Below, piece by piece: positions 15,332 to 24,168 of a DNA stretch of 64,000 nucleotides. Origin of the DNA: Limnohabitans sp. 2KL-27 (GTDB taxonomy: Bacteria; Pseudomonadota; Gammaproteobacteria; Burkholderiales; Burkholderiaceae_C); assembly GCF_001269345.1 (NCBI RefSeq), contig NZ_CXOP01000002.1, positions 1,798,853-1,862,852 of the forward strand, given 5' to 3'. Each line of letters opens with the position of its first letter. The stretch's first letter is position 1. The notes under the pieces were generated by a model. The model saw nothing but the letters and a program-made list of their open reading frames with translations. It was not told where the DNA came from and made no database searches. Position numbers and translations under genes: made by a program.

Positions 15332-17443
15332 ATGACAGCTGAATACAAAGTCCACGGTGATGTCGCGGTCATCACGATGATGAACCCGCCGGTCAACGGA
15401 TTGGGCCTGTCGACCCGCATCGGCATCACCGATGGTCTGGAAAAGGCCAACAAAGACGCATCGGTCAAAGCCATCGTCATCACGGGCGCAGGCAAAGCCT
15501 TTTCTGGCGGTGCCGACATCCGCGAGTTTGGCTCGCCCAAGGCGATCCAGGAACCCAATTTGCTCAGCGTCATCCGAGCTTGTGAAAACTCGGCCAAACC
15601 TGTGGTGGCGGCCATCCATTCGGTGGTCATGGGCGGCGGTTTGGAGCTGGCCCTCGGTTGCCACTACCGCATCGCATCACCGGGTACCAGCGTGGCGCTG
15701 CCCGAAGTCAAATTGGGCCTGATTCCTGGCGCTGGCGGCACGCAGCGTCTGCCCCGCGTGATCGGTGTCGAGCCTGCACTCAACATGATCGTCAGTGGTG
15801 AAGCCATCAAGAGCGAGATGCTGGCCATGTTGCCCGGACAGAAATTGTTCGATGCCATGGCCCAATCGGCCGACAGCTTGCCAGAAGAAGCCTTGGCCCT
15901 GGCCCGCAAAGTGGCTGCAGCCCATGCCGATGGAAGTCCTTTGCCACTGGTGCGCAACCTCCCTTGCAAGCATGTTCAAGGCGATGCCTACTTCCAGTTC
16001 GCCCGCAACATGGTCAAAGGCATGGCCAAGAACCTGCCAGCGCCTGTCAAGTGCGTGGACGCCGTGGAAGCTGCCACAAAGAAAAAGTTTGAAGATGGCT
16101 TGGTTTTTGAGCGCGACATTTTCATGAACCTGATGCTCACGCCCGAGTCGCGTGCGCTGCGTCACATTTTCATGGCCGATCGCGCCGCCAGCAAAATTGC
16201 CGACGTCCCCGAAGACACGCCCAAGCGCGAGATCAAATCCGTGGCCGTCATTGGTGCTGGCACCATGGGCGGCGGCATTTCGATGAACTTCCTGAACGCG
16301 GGCATCCCGGTCAAGATCCTCGAAATGAAGCAGGACGCGCTTGACCGTGGTGTGGCCACCATCCGCAAAAACTACGAAGCCCAAGTCAAAAAAGGAAAGC
16401 TCAAGCAGGAAAAATACGACGAGCGCATGGCTTTGTTGACGACCACGCTCAGTTATGACGACATCGGCCAAGCCGATTTGGTCATCGAAGCGGTGTTTGA
16501 AGAGATGGGCGTGAAAGAGGCGGTCTTCAAAGAACTCGACCGAGTGATGAAGCCCGGCGCGATCCTGGCATCCAACACGTCCACCCTGGACGTGAACCAG
16601 ATCGCCAGCTTCACCCAGCGCCCACAAGACGTGATCGGCATGCACTTCTTCAGCCCGGCCAACGTGATGAAGCTGCTGGAAGTCGTGCGCGGTGCCCAGA
16701 CGGGCAAAGACGTGCTGGCCACCGTGATGGCCATTGGCAAAAAGATCAAGAAAACTTCGGTGGTCTCGGGCGTGTGCGATGGCTTCATCGGCAACCGCAT
16801 GATCGAACAGTACAGCCGCCAGGCTGGCTTCCTGATCGAAGAGGGCTGTACGCCGGCTCAGGTGGACAAAGCCGTGGAGAAGTTCGGCTTTGCCATGGGC
16901 CCCTTCCGCATGGGCGACTTGGCGGGCAACGACATCGGCTGGGCCATCCGCAAGCGCCGCTATGTGGAAAAGCCGAACCTGAAATACAGCAAAACGGCTG
17001 ACCTGCTCTGCGAAATGGGGCGCTACGGTCAAAAAACCGGCGCAGGCTGGTACGACTACCAAGCGGGAAAGCGTGATGCGATCCCCAGTCCCGTGGTGGT
17101 CGAGATGATCGAGAAGCACCGCACCACCATGGGCATCACGCCACGCAAGATTTCGGACGAAGAAATTGTGCAGCGCTTGGTGTTCTCGCTGGTCAACGAA
17201 GCTGCCCATATTTTGGAAGAGGGCATCGCCAGCAAGGCCAGCGACATCGACATGGTCTACATCACCGGCTATGGTTTCCCGTTCTGGCGCGGTGGTCCGA
17301 TGGTTTACGCCGACACCGTGGGCCTGTTCAACGTGGCCGAAGCCATGAAGCGCTTTGCCCAAAACCCCCACGACGATGCCCAGTTCTGGCAACCCGCGCC
17401 CTTGTTGGCCCTCTTGGTCGCCGAAGGCAAGACATTCAACTGA
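15332..17443 (+). CDS. Bifunctional enoyl-CoA hydratase / 3-hydroxyacyl-CoA dehydrogenase (FadB/FadJ-like)
   Basis: 703 residues, with ribosome site AAAGGAAG. Residues 1-190 are a crotonase domain: oxyanion-hole segments GAGKAFSGGADIREF and VVMGGGLELALG, and Glu in LPEVKLGLIPGAGGTQRLPR. Residues about 300-480 are the NAD-binding 3-hydroxyacyl-CoA dehydrogenase domain with VAVIGAGTMGGGI, ASNTSTLDVN and IGMHFFSPANVMKLLEVV (catalytic His). Two C-terminal helical domains follow (GFIGNRM; GYGFPFWRGGPM). It hydrates trans-2-enoyl-CoA and oxidises the L-3-hydroxyacyl-CoA, the two middle steps of beta-oxidation. The thiolase gene follows 59 bp later. No separate isomerase domain is evident. Confidence 0.95.
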   Translation: MTAEYKVHGDVAVITMMNPPVNGLGLSTRIGITDGLEKANKDASVKAIVITGAGKAFSGGADIREFGSPKAIQEPNLLSVIRACENSAKPVVAAIHSVVMGGGLELALGCHYRIASPGTSVALPEVKLGLIPGAGGTQRLPRVIGVEPALNMIVSGEAIKSEMLAMLPGQKLFDAMAQSADSLPEEALALARKVAAAHADGSPLPLVRNLPCKHVQGDAYFQFARNMVKGMAKNLPAPVKCVDAVEAATKKKFEDGLVFERDIFMNLMLTPESRALRHIFMADRAASKIADVPEDTPKREIKSVAVIGAGTMGGGISMNFLNAGIPVKILEMKQDALDRGVATIRKNYEAQVKKGKLKQEKYDERMALLTTTLSYDDIGQADLVIEAVFEEMGVKEAVFKELDRVMKPGAILASNTSTLDVNQIASFTQRPQDVIGMHFFSPANVMKLLEVVRGAQTGKDVLATVMAIGKKIKKTSVVSGVCDGFIGNRMIEQYSRQAGFLIEEGCTPAQVDKAVEKFGFAMGPFRMGDLAGNDIGWAIRKRRYVEKPNLKYSKTADLLCEMGRYGQKTGAGWYDYQAGKRDAIPSPVVVEMIEKHRTTMGITPRKISDEEIVQRLVFSLVNEAAHILEEGIASKASDIDMVYITGYGFPFWRGGPMVYADTVGLFNVAEAMKRFAQNPHDDAQFWQPAPLLALLVAEGKTFN

Positions 17444-17486
17444 TTTTTTAATTTTCTGGCATTGGGTTGACTGACCTGATGCCCTC

Positions 17487-17501
17487 ATGAAAGGTTTTCA
17501 T
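17487..17501 (+). promoter_or_regulatory. Small palindrome enclosing the ribosome-binding site of the thiolase gene
   Basis: ATGAAA-GGT-TTTCAT, 6-bp perfect arms, ends two bases before the thiolase ATG (17503) and contains the only purine-rich AAAGG element. As RNA it could hide the ribosome site, so it may tune expression relative to the upstream gene. The arms are short and the idea is tentative. Confidence 0.35.
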
Positions 17502-17502
17502 C

Positions 17503-18678
17503 ATGACGAATGCTGTCATCGTATCCACCGCCCGCACACCTCTGGCCAAAAGCTGGAAGGGCGCTTTCAACATGACCCACGGCGCCACTTTGGGCGGCCA
17601 CGCGGTGCAACACGCTGTGGCCCGCGCCGGCATTGATGCCGCCGAAGTGGAAGATGTGATCATGGGTTGCGCCACGCCCGAAGGTGCCACGGGGGCCAAC
17701 ATCGCCCGTCAGATCGCACTCAAGGCCGGCTTGCCCATTTCGGTGTCCGGCATGACCGTGAACCGTTTTTGCTCTTCTGGCCTGCAAACCATTGCGCTGG
17801 CTGCGCAACGCATCATCGCGGGCGAAGGGCAGGTGTACGTGGCCGGTGGTGTGGAAAGCATCTCCTGTGTTCAGCAAGAAATGAACACCCACATGCTGCA
17901 AGACTTGGCCCTGGCCAAGCAAAAGCCCGAGATCTACTGGAACATGCTGCAAACCGCCGAACAGGTGGCCAAGCGCTACAAAATTGGTCGCGACCGCATG
18001 GACGAATACGGTGCCGCCAGCCAGCAAAAAGCCTGCGCAGCGCAAGCCGCCGGCCTGTTCAATGACGAGATCGCCCCCATCACCGTCACCCAAGGGGTGA
18101 TCGACAAGGTCATGGGCATGACCACCAAACAAGTGACCGTGAGCGTGGACGAAGGCTTGCGCGACGGCACCACGGTGGAGGGCATCAGCGGCCTGCGTTC
18201 GGCTTTGCCGGGCGGCTTGGTCACAGCGGGCAATGCCAGTCAGTTCTCAGACGGCGCAGGTGCTTGTGTGCTGATGGACGAAAAACTCGCCGAGCAACGT
18301 GGCTTGAAGCCCCTGGGCCGATTCCTGGGTTTTGCCGTGGCCGGCTGCGAGCCCGACGAAATGGGCATTGGCCCCGTTTACGCCGTGCCCAAAGCTTTGG
18401 CACGGCTGGGCTTGACGGTCAATGACATCGATCTGTGGGAGCTGAACGAAGCTTTTGCGGTGCAGGTGCTGTACTGCCGCGACAAGTTGGGCATTCCGGC
18501 CGATCGCTTGAACGTCAACGGTGGCGCGATTGCGGTGGGGCACCCCTACGGCGTCTCGGGTCAGCGCTTGACCGGTCATGCCCTGATCGAGGGCAAGCGC
18601 CGTGGCGCCAAGCGCGTCGCCGTGACCATGTGCATTGGCGGTGGCATGGGGGCTTGCGGCATTTTTGAGGTGCTGTGA
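17503..18678 (+). CDS. Acetyl-CoA acyltransferase (thiolase, FadA-like)
   Basis: 391 residues, the usual thiolase length. The nucleophile is Cys in [15 protein letters not shown] (about residue 90), the active-site His in [17 protein letters not shown] and the second Cys in [20 protein letters not shown] and VAGGVESIS are also conserved. The enzyme cleaves 3-ketoacyl-CoA with CoA to give acetyl-CoA and a shortened acyl-CoA, completing the spiral started by the preceding bifunctional enzyme. The HPYG variant (rather than HPLG) is an ordinary variation. A strong terminator follows. Confidence 0.95.
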   Translation: MTNAVIVSTARTPLAKSWKGAFNMTHGATLGGHAVQHAVARAGIDAAEVEDVIMGCATPEGATGANIARQIALKAGLPISVSGMTVNRFCSSGLQTIALAAQRIIAGEGQVYVAGGVESISCVQQEMNTHMLQDLALAKQKPEIYWNMLQTAEQVAKRYKIGRDRMDEYGAASQQKACAAQAAGLFNDEIAPITVTQGVIDKVMGMTTKQVTVSVDEGLRDGTTVEGISGLRSALPGGLVTAGNASQFSDGAGACVLMDEKLAEQRGLKPLGRFLGFAVAGCEPDEMGIGPVYAVPKALARLGLTVNDIDLWELNEAFAVQVLYCRDKLGIPADRLNVNGGAIAVGHPYGVSGQRLTGHALIEGKRRGAKRVAVTMCIGGGMGACGIFEVL

Positions 18679-18710
18679 TGCCCAAGGCCGTTGACGCCTG
18701 ATCAACGCCA

Positions 18711-18741
18711 AGGCGGTCGGTTTGAAGCCGATCGCCTTTTT
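18711..18741 (+). terminator. Intrinsic terminator after the thiolase gene
   Basis: Ten-bp stem with one G-T pair (18711-18720 with 18728-18737), 7-nt loop, T-run to 18741. It separates fadB/thiolase transcription from the acyl-CoA dehydrogenase gene 34 bp on. Confidence 0.88.
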
Positions 18742-18774
18742 CTTTGTCTGTTCATTGAACCGGGATGATGCGAG

Positions 18775-20616
18775 ATGAGCCTGCGCCCCACCGTTGATTT
18801 TTTGCTCCACGATTGGTTGAAGGTCGAAAGCCTGCAGTCCCGTGAGCGCTTTGCCGACCATTCGCGCGAAACCTTCGATGCGGTGCTCGACACCTGTGAG
18901 CGTATCGCCCGCGAGAAGTACGCCCCCTTCAACCGACTGGTTGACACCCAGGAGCCGCAGTTTGACGGCGAAAAAGTCATCCTGCCCCAAGCCACGCACG
19001 AGGCCTACAAGGCCTATGCCGAGTCGGGCATGCTCAGCGCCGCGCAAGACTACGACGTGGGGGGCATGCAGTTGCCCTACACCGTCGAAGCCGCGGCGAA
19101 CGCCTTTTTTGCCATGGCCTCGGTCAGCATCGGCTCGGGCATGCTGACCAGTGGCAACGCCAATTTGCTCATGGTGCATGGCACCGATTTGCAAAAGAAG
19201 GTGTTTGCCGCGAACGAATTTTCGGGGCGCTTTTCGGGCACCATGTGCCTCTCTGAGCCCCAAGCAGGGTCGTCACTGAGCGACGTGACCACCCGCGCGA
19301 CACCCGATGGGGATGACTTTGGCGCGGACCCTTTGGGCGCACGCTACCGCCTCAAGGGCAACAAGATGTGGATCTCGTCGGGTGAGCATGAACTCTCTGA
19401 AAACATCATCCATCTGGTTTTGGCCAAGATTCCCGATGCCCAGGGCCAATTGGTGCCCGGCGTCAAGGGCATCTCGCTGTTTATCGTGCCGAAGAAAATG
19501 GTGGACACCCATGGCCAGCTCACGGGCGAGCGCAACGACGTGGCGCTGGCCGGGCTGAACCACAAATGCGGTTGGCGCGGCACCACCAACACCTTGCTGA
19601 ACTTTGGCGAGGGCAAGTACCCTGTGCGCGGGCAGTCCGGTGCTGGCTTGGATGGCGCCGGCAGCGGCGCTGTCGGGTATTTGGTGGGCCAGCCCGGCGA
19701 AGGCCTGCGCTGCATGTTCCACATGATGAACGAGGCCCGCATTGGCGTGGGCATGGCGGCCACCATGCTGGGCATGGCCGGTTACTACGCCAGCCTGGAC
19801 TACGCCAAGAACCGTCCGCAGGGTCGGCCCACCGGGGCAGGGGGCAAAGACGCCAGCCGCCCGCAGGTGCGCATCATTGAGCACGCTGACATCAAGCGCA
19901 TGCTGCTGGCGCAAAAAGCCTACAGCGAAGGGGCACTGGCCTTGGCCTTGTACAGCGCTCGCTTGGTGGACGAGCAACACACGGGAACGGCCGAAGACGC
20001 CGATGTGGCTCGGCTGCTGCTCGAAGTGCTCACACCCATCGTGAAGAGCTTCCCCAGCGAGTGGTGCCTGGAGGCCAACAGCTTGGCCATCCAGATCCAT
20101 GGCGGCTATGGCTACACCCGTGACTTTCCGGTGGAGCAATACTGGCGCGACAACCGCCTGAACATGATCCACGAAGGCACGCATGGCATCCAAGCCATGG
20201 ACCTGCTGGGCCGCAAAGTGTTGATGGAAAACGGCCGAGGCCTGCAACTGTTGGGCGAACGCGTGCTGGCCACTGCCGCCCAAGCCGAATCGGACTGGGC
20301 GCCGGAAGCCGCTGCTTTGCGCGATGCGCTCATGCAAATCGGGCAAGCCACCCAGCAAGCTTGGGCCGGCGCAGCGCCGGCCGAAGCTTTGGCCAATGCT
20401 GTCCCCTACCTGCAAGCTTTTGGACACACCGTGATCGCCTGGATTTGGCTCGACGTTGCCCTGACTGAGGCAGGAAACACCTCGCCCGCTTCTTTGGGCC
20501 GCCGCGCAGCCTGCCGCTACTTTTACCGCTACGAACTGCCCAAAATCGCGGCCTGGCTCCAAGTTGTCAAAAACCGTGATCTGACCTGTGCCGAACTGCC
20601 CGAGGAGGCCTTCTGA
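18775..20616 (+). CDS. Acyl-CoA dehydrogenase, long form with extra C-terminal domain (DmdC-like)
   Basis: 613 residues, longer than classic acyl-CoA dehydrogenases (about 390) and matching the family with an added C-terminal helical domain, which includes 3-methylmercaptopropionyl-CoA dehydrogenase DmdC. FAD and substrate motifs: MCLSEPQAGSSLSDV, NKMWISSGEHE, MMNEARIGVGM, IQIHGGYGYTRDFPVEQYWRD. The catalytic Glu is in NMIHEGTHGIQAMDLLGRKV. It introduces the 2,3-double bond, passing electrons to ETF. Its stop overlaps the start of the next small gene (20614-20618), so the two are coupled. The substrate is unknown. Confidence 0.94.
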   Translation: MSLRPTVDFLLHDWLKVESLQSRERFADHSRETFDAVLDTCERIAREKYAPFNRLVDTQEPQFDGEKVILPQATHEAYKAYAESGMLSAAQDYDVGGMQLPYTVEAAANAFFAMASVSIGSGMLTSGNANLLMVHGTDLQKKVFAANEFSGRFSGTMCLSEPQAGSSLSDVTTRATPDGDDFGADPLGARYRLKGNKMWISSGEHELSENIIHLVLAKIPDAQGQLVPGVKGISLFIVPKKMVDTHGQLTGERNDVALAGLNHKCGWRGTTNTLLNFGEGKYPVRGQSGAGLDGAGSGAVGYLVGQPGEGLRCMFHMMNEARIGVGMAATMLGMAGYYASLDYAKNRPQGRPTGAGGKDASRPQVRIIEHADIKRMLLAQKAYSEGALALALYSARLVDEQHTGTAEDADVARLLLEVLTPIVKSFPSEWCLEANSLAIQIHGGYGYTRDFPVEQYWRDNRLNMIHEGTHGIQAMDLLGRKVLMENGRGLQLLGERVLATAAQAESDWAPEAAALRDALMQIGQATQQAWAGAAPAEALANAVPYLQAFGHTVIAWIWLDVALTEAGNTSPASLGRRAACRYFYRYELPKIAAWLQVVKNRDLTCAELPEEAF

Positions 20617-20918
20617 TGATCCGGCACATCGTGATGTGGACCTTGCGCGAGCAGGCCGAAGGCGCCGACAAAGCCTCCAATCTCCTCCAAGCCAAGGCTT
20701 TGCTGTTGTCCTGTGCCCAGGTGGTGCCGGGCATTCACACGTTTGAAGTCGCGACCGACACGCCCGGCATGGACTGCACCCACGATTTGGTCTTGCACAT
20801 GTTGGTCGATGACGCGCAGGTGCTAGCGGCTTACCAGAATCACCCCGATCATCTGGCCATCAAACCTTTCATGAAGTCGGTGGTGCAAGAGCGCCACTGC
20901 ATGGATTTCAAGGTCTGA
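20616..20918 (+). CDS. Dabb-domain (stress-responsive alpha/beta-barrel) small protein
   Basis: 100 residues starting MIRHIVMWTLREQ, the standard opening of Dabb proteins (dimeric alpha/beta barrels, ferredoxin-like). LVLHMLVDDAQVLAAYQNHPDH and the C-terminal strand complete the fold; His at position 4 and in QNHPDH are conserved in the family. Some members act as small cyclases or decarboxylases, most are uncharacterised. It overlaps the acyl-CoA dehydrogenase gene by one base and so probably works in the same pathway. Its role is unknown. Confidence 0.85.
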   Translation: MIRHIVMWTLREQAEGADKASNLLQAKALLLSCAQVVPGIHTFEVATDTPGMDCTHDLVLHMLVDDAQVLAAYQNHPDHLAIKPFMKSVVQERHCMDFKV

Positions 20919-20948
20919 TTTCATCGTCACATTCAAAGGAGCCCAGCG

Positions 20949-21740
20949 ATGGCACGCACTGTTCAACAACTCTTTGACCTCACCGGTCAAGTGGCCTTGG
21001 TCACCGGCGGCTCTCGCGGTCTGGGCTTGCAAATGGCCCATGCTTTGGGTGAAGCCGGGGCCAAGATCATGCTCAGTTCGCGCAAGGCAGCGGATTTGGA
21101 AGCGGCGGCCGCCGAGCTTCAGGCCGCGGGCATCGACGCCCGCTGGATCGCCGCCGATTGCGGCAAGGAAGAAGACATCCGCCGGCTGGCGGCCGAGACC
21201 GTCGAGCGCATGGGCCCGATTGACATTTTGGTCAACAACGCCGGCGCCACCTGGGGCGCCCCGGCCGAAGACCATCCGGTCCAAGCCTGGGACAAAGTCA
21301 TGAACCTGAACGTGCGGGGCTATTTCATCCTCTCCCAAGAGGTCGCCAAGCTGTGCATGATCCCCCGTGGCAAGGGGCGCATTTTGAACGTCGCGTCGAT
21401 TGCCGGACTGGCGGGCAACCCCTCCGAGATGAAGACCATCGCCTACAACACCTCCAAAGGCGCGGTCATCAATTTCACCCGTGCTTTGGCGGGCGAATGG
21501 GGTGAGCATGGCATCACTGTCAACGCCATTTGCCCCGGTTTTTTCCCCAGCAAGATGACCTACGGCCTGCTGGAAAAACTGGGGGCCGACAAAATGGCCC
21601 AAGGCGCACCGTTGCGCCGTCTGGGTGACGACGAAGACCTCAAGGGCTTGGCTTTGCTCTATGCCTCTGACGCCGGCAAACACATCACCGGGCAATGGAT
21701 GGCGGTCGACGGTGGCGTCAGCGCCATCATCGGCGGCTGA
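20949..21740 (+). CDS. Short-chain dehydrogenase/reductase (classical SDR)
   Basis: 263 residues. Rossmann motif VTGGSRGLGLQMA (Gly-rich, TGxxxGxG) near residue 20; NNAGATWG; catalytic Ser in NVASIAG, and YNTSKGAV supplies Tyr-x-x-x-Lys. The C-terminus VDGGVSAIIGG is typical of FabG-like and 3-hydroxyacyl-CoA SDRs. The arginine after the Gly-rich loop (SSRKAADL) suggests NADP(H). In this block it could reduce or oxidise a 3-oxo/3-hydroxyacyl group. It follows the Dabb gene by 30 bp, with ribosome site AAAGGAG. Confidence 0.93.
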   Translation: MARTVQQLFDLTGQVALVTGGSRGLGLQMAHALGEAGAKIMLSSRKAADLEAAAAELQAAGIDARWIAADCGKEEDIRRLAAETVERMGPIDILVNNAGATWGAPAEDHPVQAWDKVMNLNVRGYFILSQEVAKLCMIPRGKGRILNVASIAGLAGNPSEMKTIAYNTSKGAVINFTRALAGEWGEHGITVNAICPGFFPSKMTYGLLEKLGADKMAQGAPLRRLGDDEDLKGLALLYASDAGKHITGQWMAVDGGVSAIIGG

Positions 21741-21757
21741 TCAGAAGGTTTCAGCGC

Positions 21758-22180
21758 ATGAGCATTCCTTTTGGCGCCAAGATTCCTTTCGTTGACCATT
21801 TGGGTTTCTCGCTGGAGAAATTTGAAGGCGGCGAATCCGAACTGCATTTCGCCCCGCACCCTGAGCACATGAACTCATTCGACGTCACGCATGGCGGCGC
21901 GGTCATGACGTTTTTGGACGTGATCATGGCGACAGCGGCGCGAAGTGTGGACCCCGACATGGGCGTGGTCACCATTGAGATGAAGACCACCTTCATGCGT
22001 CCTGCCAAAGTGCCTGCCGGTCAGGCGTTGGTGGGCAAAGGCCATTTGCAACACCGAACACGCAGCATGGCGTTCACCGAGGGCAGTGTCTTTGATGCGC
22101 AAGGCCAGTTGTGCGCCCATGCGACCGGCACCTTCAAGTACGTGAGCCGCCGCGATACCGCTTCACCTTCCACCGATTAA
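21758..22180 (+). CDS. Hotdog-fold acyl-CoA thioesterase (PaaI/YigI-like)
   Basis: 140 residues starting at the ATG at 21758 after an AGAAGG ribosome site; an earlier in-frame ATG (21695) lies inside the SDR gene. The hotdog domain is seen from FVDHLGFSLEKFEGGESEL, HPEHMNSFDVTHGGAVMTFLDVIM (the HGG segment around the active-site helix) and VVTIEMKTTFMRPAKV. It hydrolyses an acyl-CoA to free CoA plus acid, perhaps relieving CoA trapping during catabolism. Substrate unknown. Confidence 0.88.
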   Translation: MSIPFGAKIPFVDHLGFSLEKFEGGESELHFAPHPEHMNSFDVTHGGAVMTFLDVIMATAARSVDPDMGVVTIEMKTTFMRPAKVPAGQALVGKGHLQHRTRSMAFTEGSVFDAQGQLCAHATGTFKYVSRRDTASPSTD

Positions 22181-22205
22181 CTTTTTCAATTCACAGGAGA
22201 CACCC

Positions 22206-23222
22206 ATGCCCATCAACCACCGCATCGTTTTGGACAACCGCCCGCAAGGCGAAGCCACCGTCAACAATTTCAAAATGGTTGAACTGCCATTGCCCGATTT
22301 GAAAGATGGCGAAGTGCTGGTTTGCCACCATTTCTTGAGCCTTGATCCCTATATGCGCGGCCGCATGAACGAGAGCAAAAGCTACGCGGTGCCTCAGCCT
22401 CTGGGTGAGGTCATGATCGGCGGCACCGTGGGAGAGGTGGTGGACAGCCGCCACCCCAAATTCAAGGCCGGTGACCAGGTCGTGGGCATGGGCGGCTGGC
22501 AAGAGTACAGCGTGGTCGATGCCACCGTGATCGGTGCCCTGCGCAAGGTCGACACCACCCATGTGCCACTGTCGCACTACCTGGGCGCGGTGGGCATGCC
22601 TGGCGTGACCGCTTGGTACGGCCTGGTCAAGATCATCAACCCCAAAGCCGGTGAGACCGTCACCGTGAGCGCCGCCAGCGGAGCGGTGGGCAGCGCTTAT
22701 GGTGCCCTGGCCAAAGCCCGTGGCTGCCGCGTGGTGGGCATCGCCGGGGGCAAGGACAAGTGCGATTACGTGGTCAATGAGTTGGGCTTTGACGCCTGCA
22801 TCGACTACAAGGAACACAAGGACTACCTGAGCCTGTCCAAGGCGCTGCGCCAAGCCTGCCCGAACGGCATCGACGGCCATTTTGAAAACGTGGGCGGCAT
22901 GGTGCTCGACGCGGTGATGCTGCGCACCAATGCGTTTGCACGCATTGCCGTGTGCGGCATGATCGCTGGCTACGATGGGGCACCGCTGCCCATGGCCAAC
23001 CCAGCCCTGATTTTGGTCAACCGCATGAAGATCGAAGGCTTCATCGTCAGCGAGCACATGGAAGTTTGGCCCGAAGCCCTGCAAGAGTTGGGCACCTTGG
23101 TGGGCACAGGGAAGTTGCGTCCTCGCGAATCGGTGGCCCCAGGCTTGGCGGCTGCACCCGAGGCCTTTTTGGGGCTGCTCAAAGGCAAGAACTTTGGCAA
23201 GCAATTGGTCAAGCTGATTTGA
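22206..23222 (+). CDS. NADP-dependent medium-chain reductase (zinc-free MDR, prostaglandin-reductase/CurA-like)
   Basis: 338 residues, ribosome site CAGGAG. The pattern LSLDPYMRGRMNESKSY, followed by GMPGVTAWYGL and the nucleotide motif AASGAVGSAYGALAKARG, is diagnostic of the leukotriene B4 12-hydroxydehydrogenase/CurA branch. There are no zinc-ligand cysteines. These enzymes reduce the C=C bond of alpha,beta-unsaturated ketones or aldehydes with NADPH. In this block it may act on an enoyl intermediate or detoxify lipid-derived enones. Gly-rich GENVGG-like segment FENVGGMVLDAV is present. Confidence 0.92.
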   Translation: MPINHRIVLDNRPQGEATVNNFKMVELPLPDLKDGEVLVCHHFLSLDPYMRGRMNESKSYAVPQPLGEVMIGGTVGEVVDSRHPKFKAGDQVVGMGGWQEYSVVDATVIGALRKVDTTHVPLSHYLGAVGMPGVTAWYGLVKIINPKAGETVTVSAASGAVGSAYGALAKARGCRVVGIAGGKDKCDYVVNELGFDACIDYKEHKDYLSLSKALRQACPNGIDGHFENVGGMVLDAVMLRTNAFARIAVCGMIAGYDGAPLPMANPALILVNRMKIEGFIVSEHMEVWPEALQELGTLVGTGKLRPRESVAPGLAAAPEAFLGLLKGKNFGKQLVKLI

Positions 23223-23232
23223 GGACCCGCGC

Positions 23233-24168
23233 ATGTCCGATCTGATCCTGCACCACTACCCCGTTTCTCCGTTTGCCGAAAAAATCCGGCTGATTTTGGG
23301 GCACAAGCAACTGGCCTGGAAGAGTGTGCTTATCCCGATGGTCATGCCCAAGCCCGAATTGACAGCGCTCACAGGGGGCTACCGCAAAACACCTGTGCTG
23401 CAGATCGGTGCAGACCTGTATTGCGACACCGCCCTCATCTGCGATGTGCTCGAGCATTTGGCCCCAGCGCCCACCCTCTACCCCGCAGCCAACAAGGGGG
23501 CGGCCCGCATCGTTGCGCAGTGGGCAGACAGCGCCTTGTTTCCAGTCGCGATGGCCTACAACTTCCAGCCTGCGGGGGTGGCGCAAGTCTTTGCAGGCGC
23601 ACCCACGGAAGTCTTGCAGGCTTTTGTGGCCGACCGCACCGCCATGCGCGGCGGCGCCGCCCGCATGGCTTCTGCGGATGCCACCGGCGCTTACAAGAGC
23701 TACTTGCGGCGCTTGGCCAACATGTTGCAAGGGCAGGATTACCTCTTTGGTGAGCAACCCTGTGTGGCCGACTTTGCGGCTTACCACCCGCTGTGGTTCA
23801 CGCAAGAGCGCACGCCCGCTTTGACCGGGATTTTTGATCCGACACCCGAAGTCTTGGCCTGGATGGCCCGCATGAAGGCCATCGGTCACGGCACTTCCAG
23901 TCAGTGCAGCGCCGAAGAGGCTTTGCAGTTGGCCCACAGCGCCACGCCTGCGACTTTGCCTGACGAGGGGTTCCAGGATGAGCATGGCTTGCCGCTGGGC
24001 AGTGCGGTGGTGATCGCCGCGGATAACTTTGGGCAGGAGCCGACCGAGGGTGAACTCGTGGCTGCCACCCGCACCCGCTTGACCCTGCGCCGCACCGATG
24101 CCCGTGCGGGGACGGTCCATGTTCATTTCCCGCGTGTCGGGTTCACACTCAAGAAGGCCGTTGCATGA
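23233..24168 (+). CDS. Glutathione S-transferase family protein with long C-terminal extension
   Basis: 311 residues. The N-terminal thioredoxin-like domain is clear: LILHHYPVSPFAEKIRLIL (Ser in PVSPFAEK is the likely GSH-activating residue), GYRKTPVLQIGADLYCDTALICDVLE. An all-helical domain follows (about 85-215, including YLFGEQPCVADFAAYHPLW). About 90 further residues (GSAVVIAADNFGQEPTEGELV...) form a small beta-rich extension not found in typical GSTs. The stop overlaps the next gene (ATGA at 24165-24168). It may conjugate or isomerise an acyl-derived electrophile; substrate unknown. Confidence 0.85.
   Translation: MSDLILHHYPVSPFAEKIRLILGHKQLAWKSVLIPMVMPKPELTALTGGYRKTPVLQIGADLYCDTALICDVLEHLAPAPTLYPAANKGAARIVAQWADSALFPVAMAYNFQPAGVAQVFAGAPTEVLQAFVADRTAMRGGAARMASADATGAYKSYLRRLANMLQGQDYLFGEQPCVADFAAYHPLWFTQERTPALTGIFDPTPEVLAWMARMKAIGHGTSSQCSAEEALQLAHSATPATLPDEGFQDEHGLPLGSAVVIAADNFGQEPTEGELVAATRTRLTLRRTDARAGTVHVHFPRVGFTLKKAVA

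Noticed and set aside
15677..17488. A 603-codon open frame antisense to the fadB-like gene
   Set aside because: Same cause; composition (many His, Gly, Ala, Val) is that of reverse-complement translation of a GC-rich gene.
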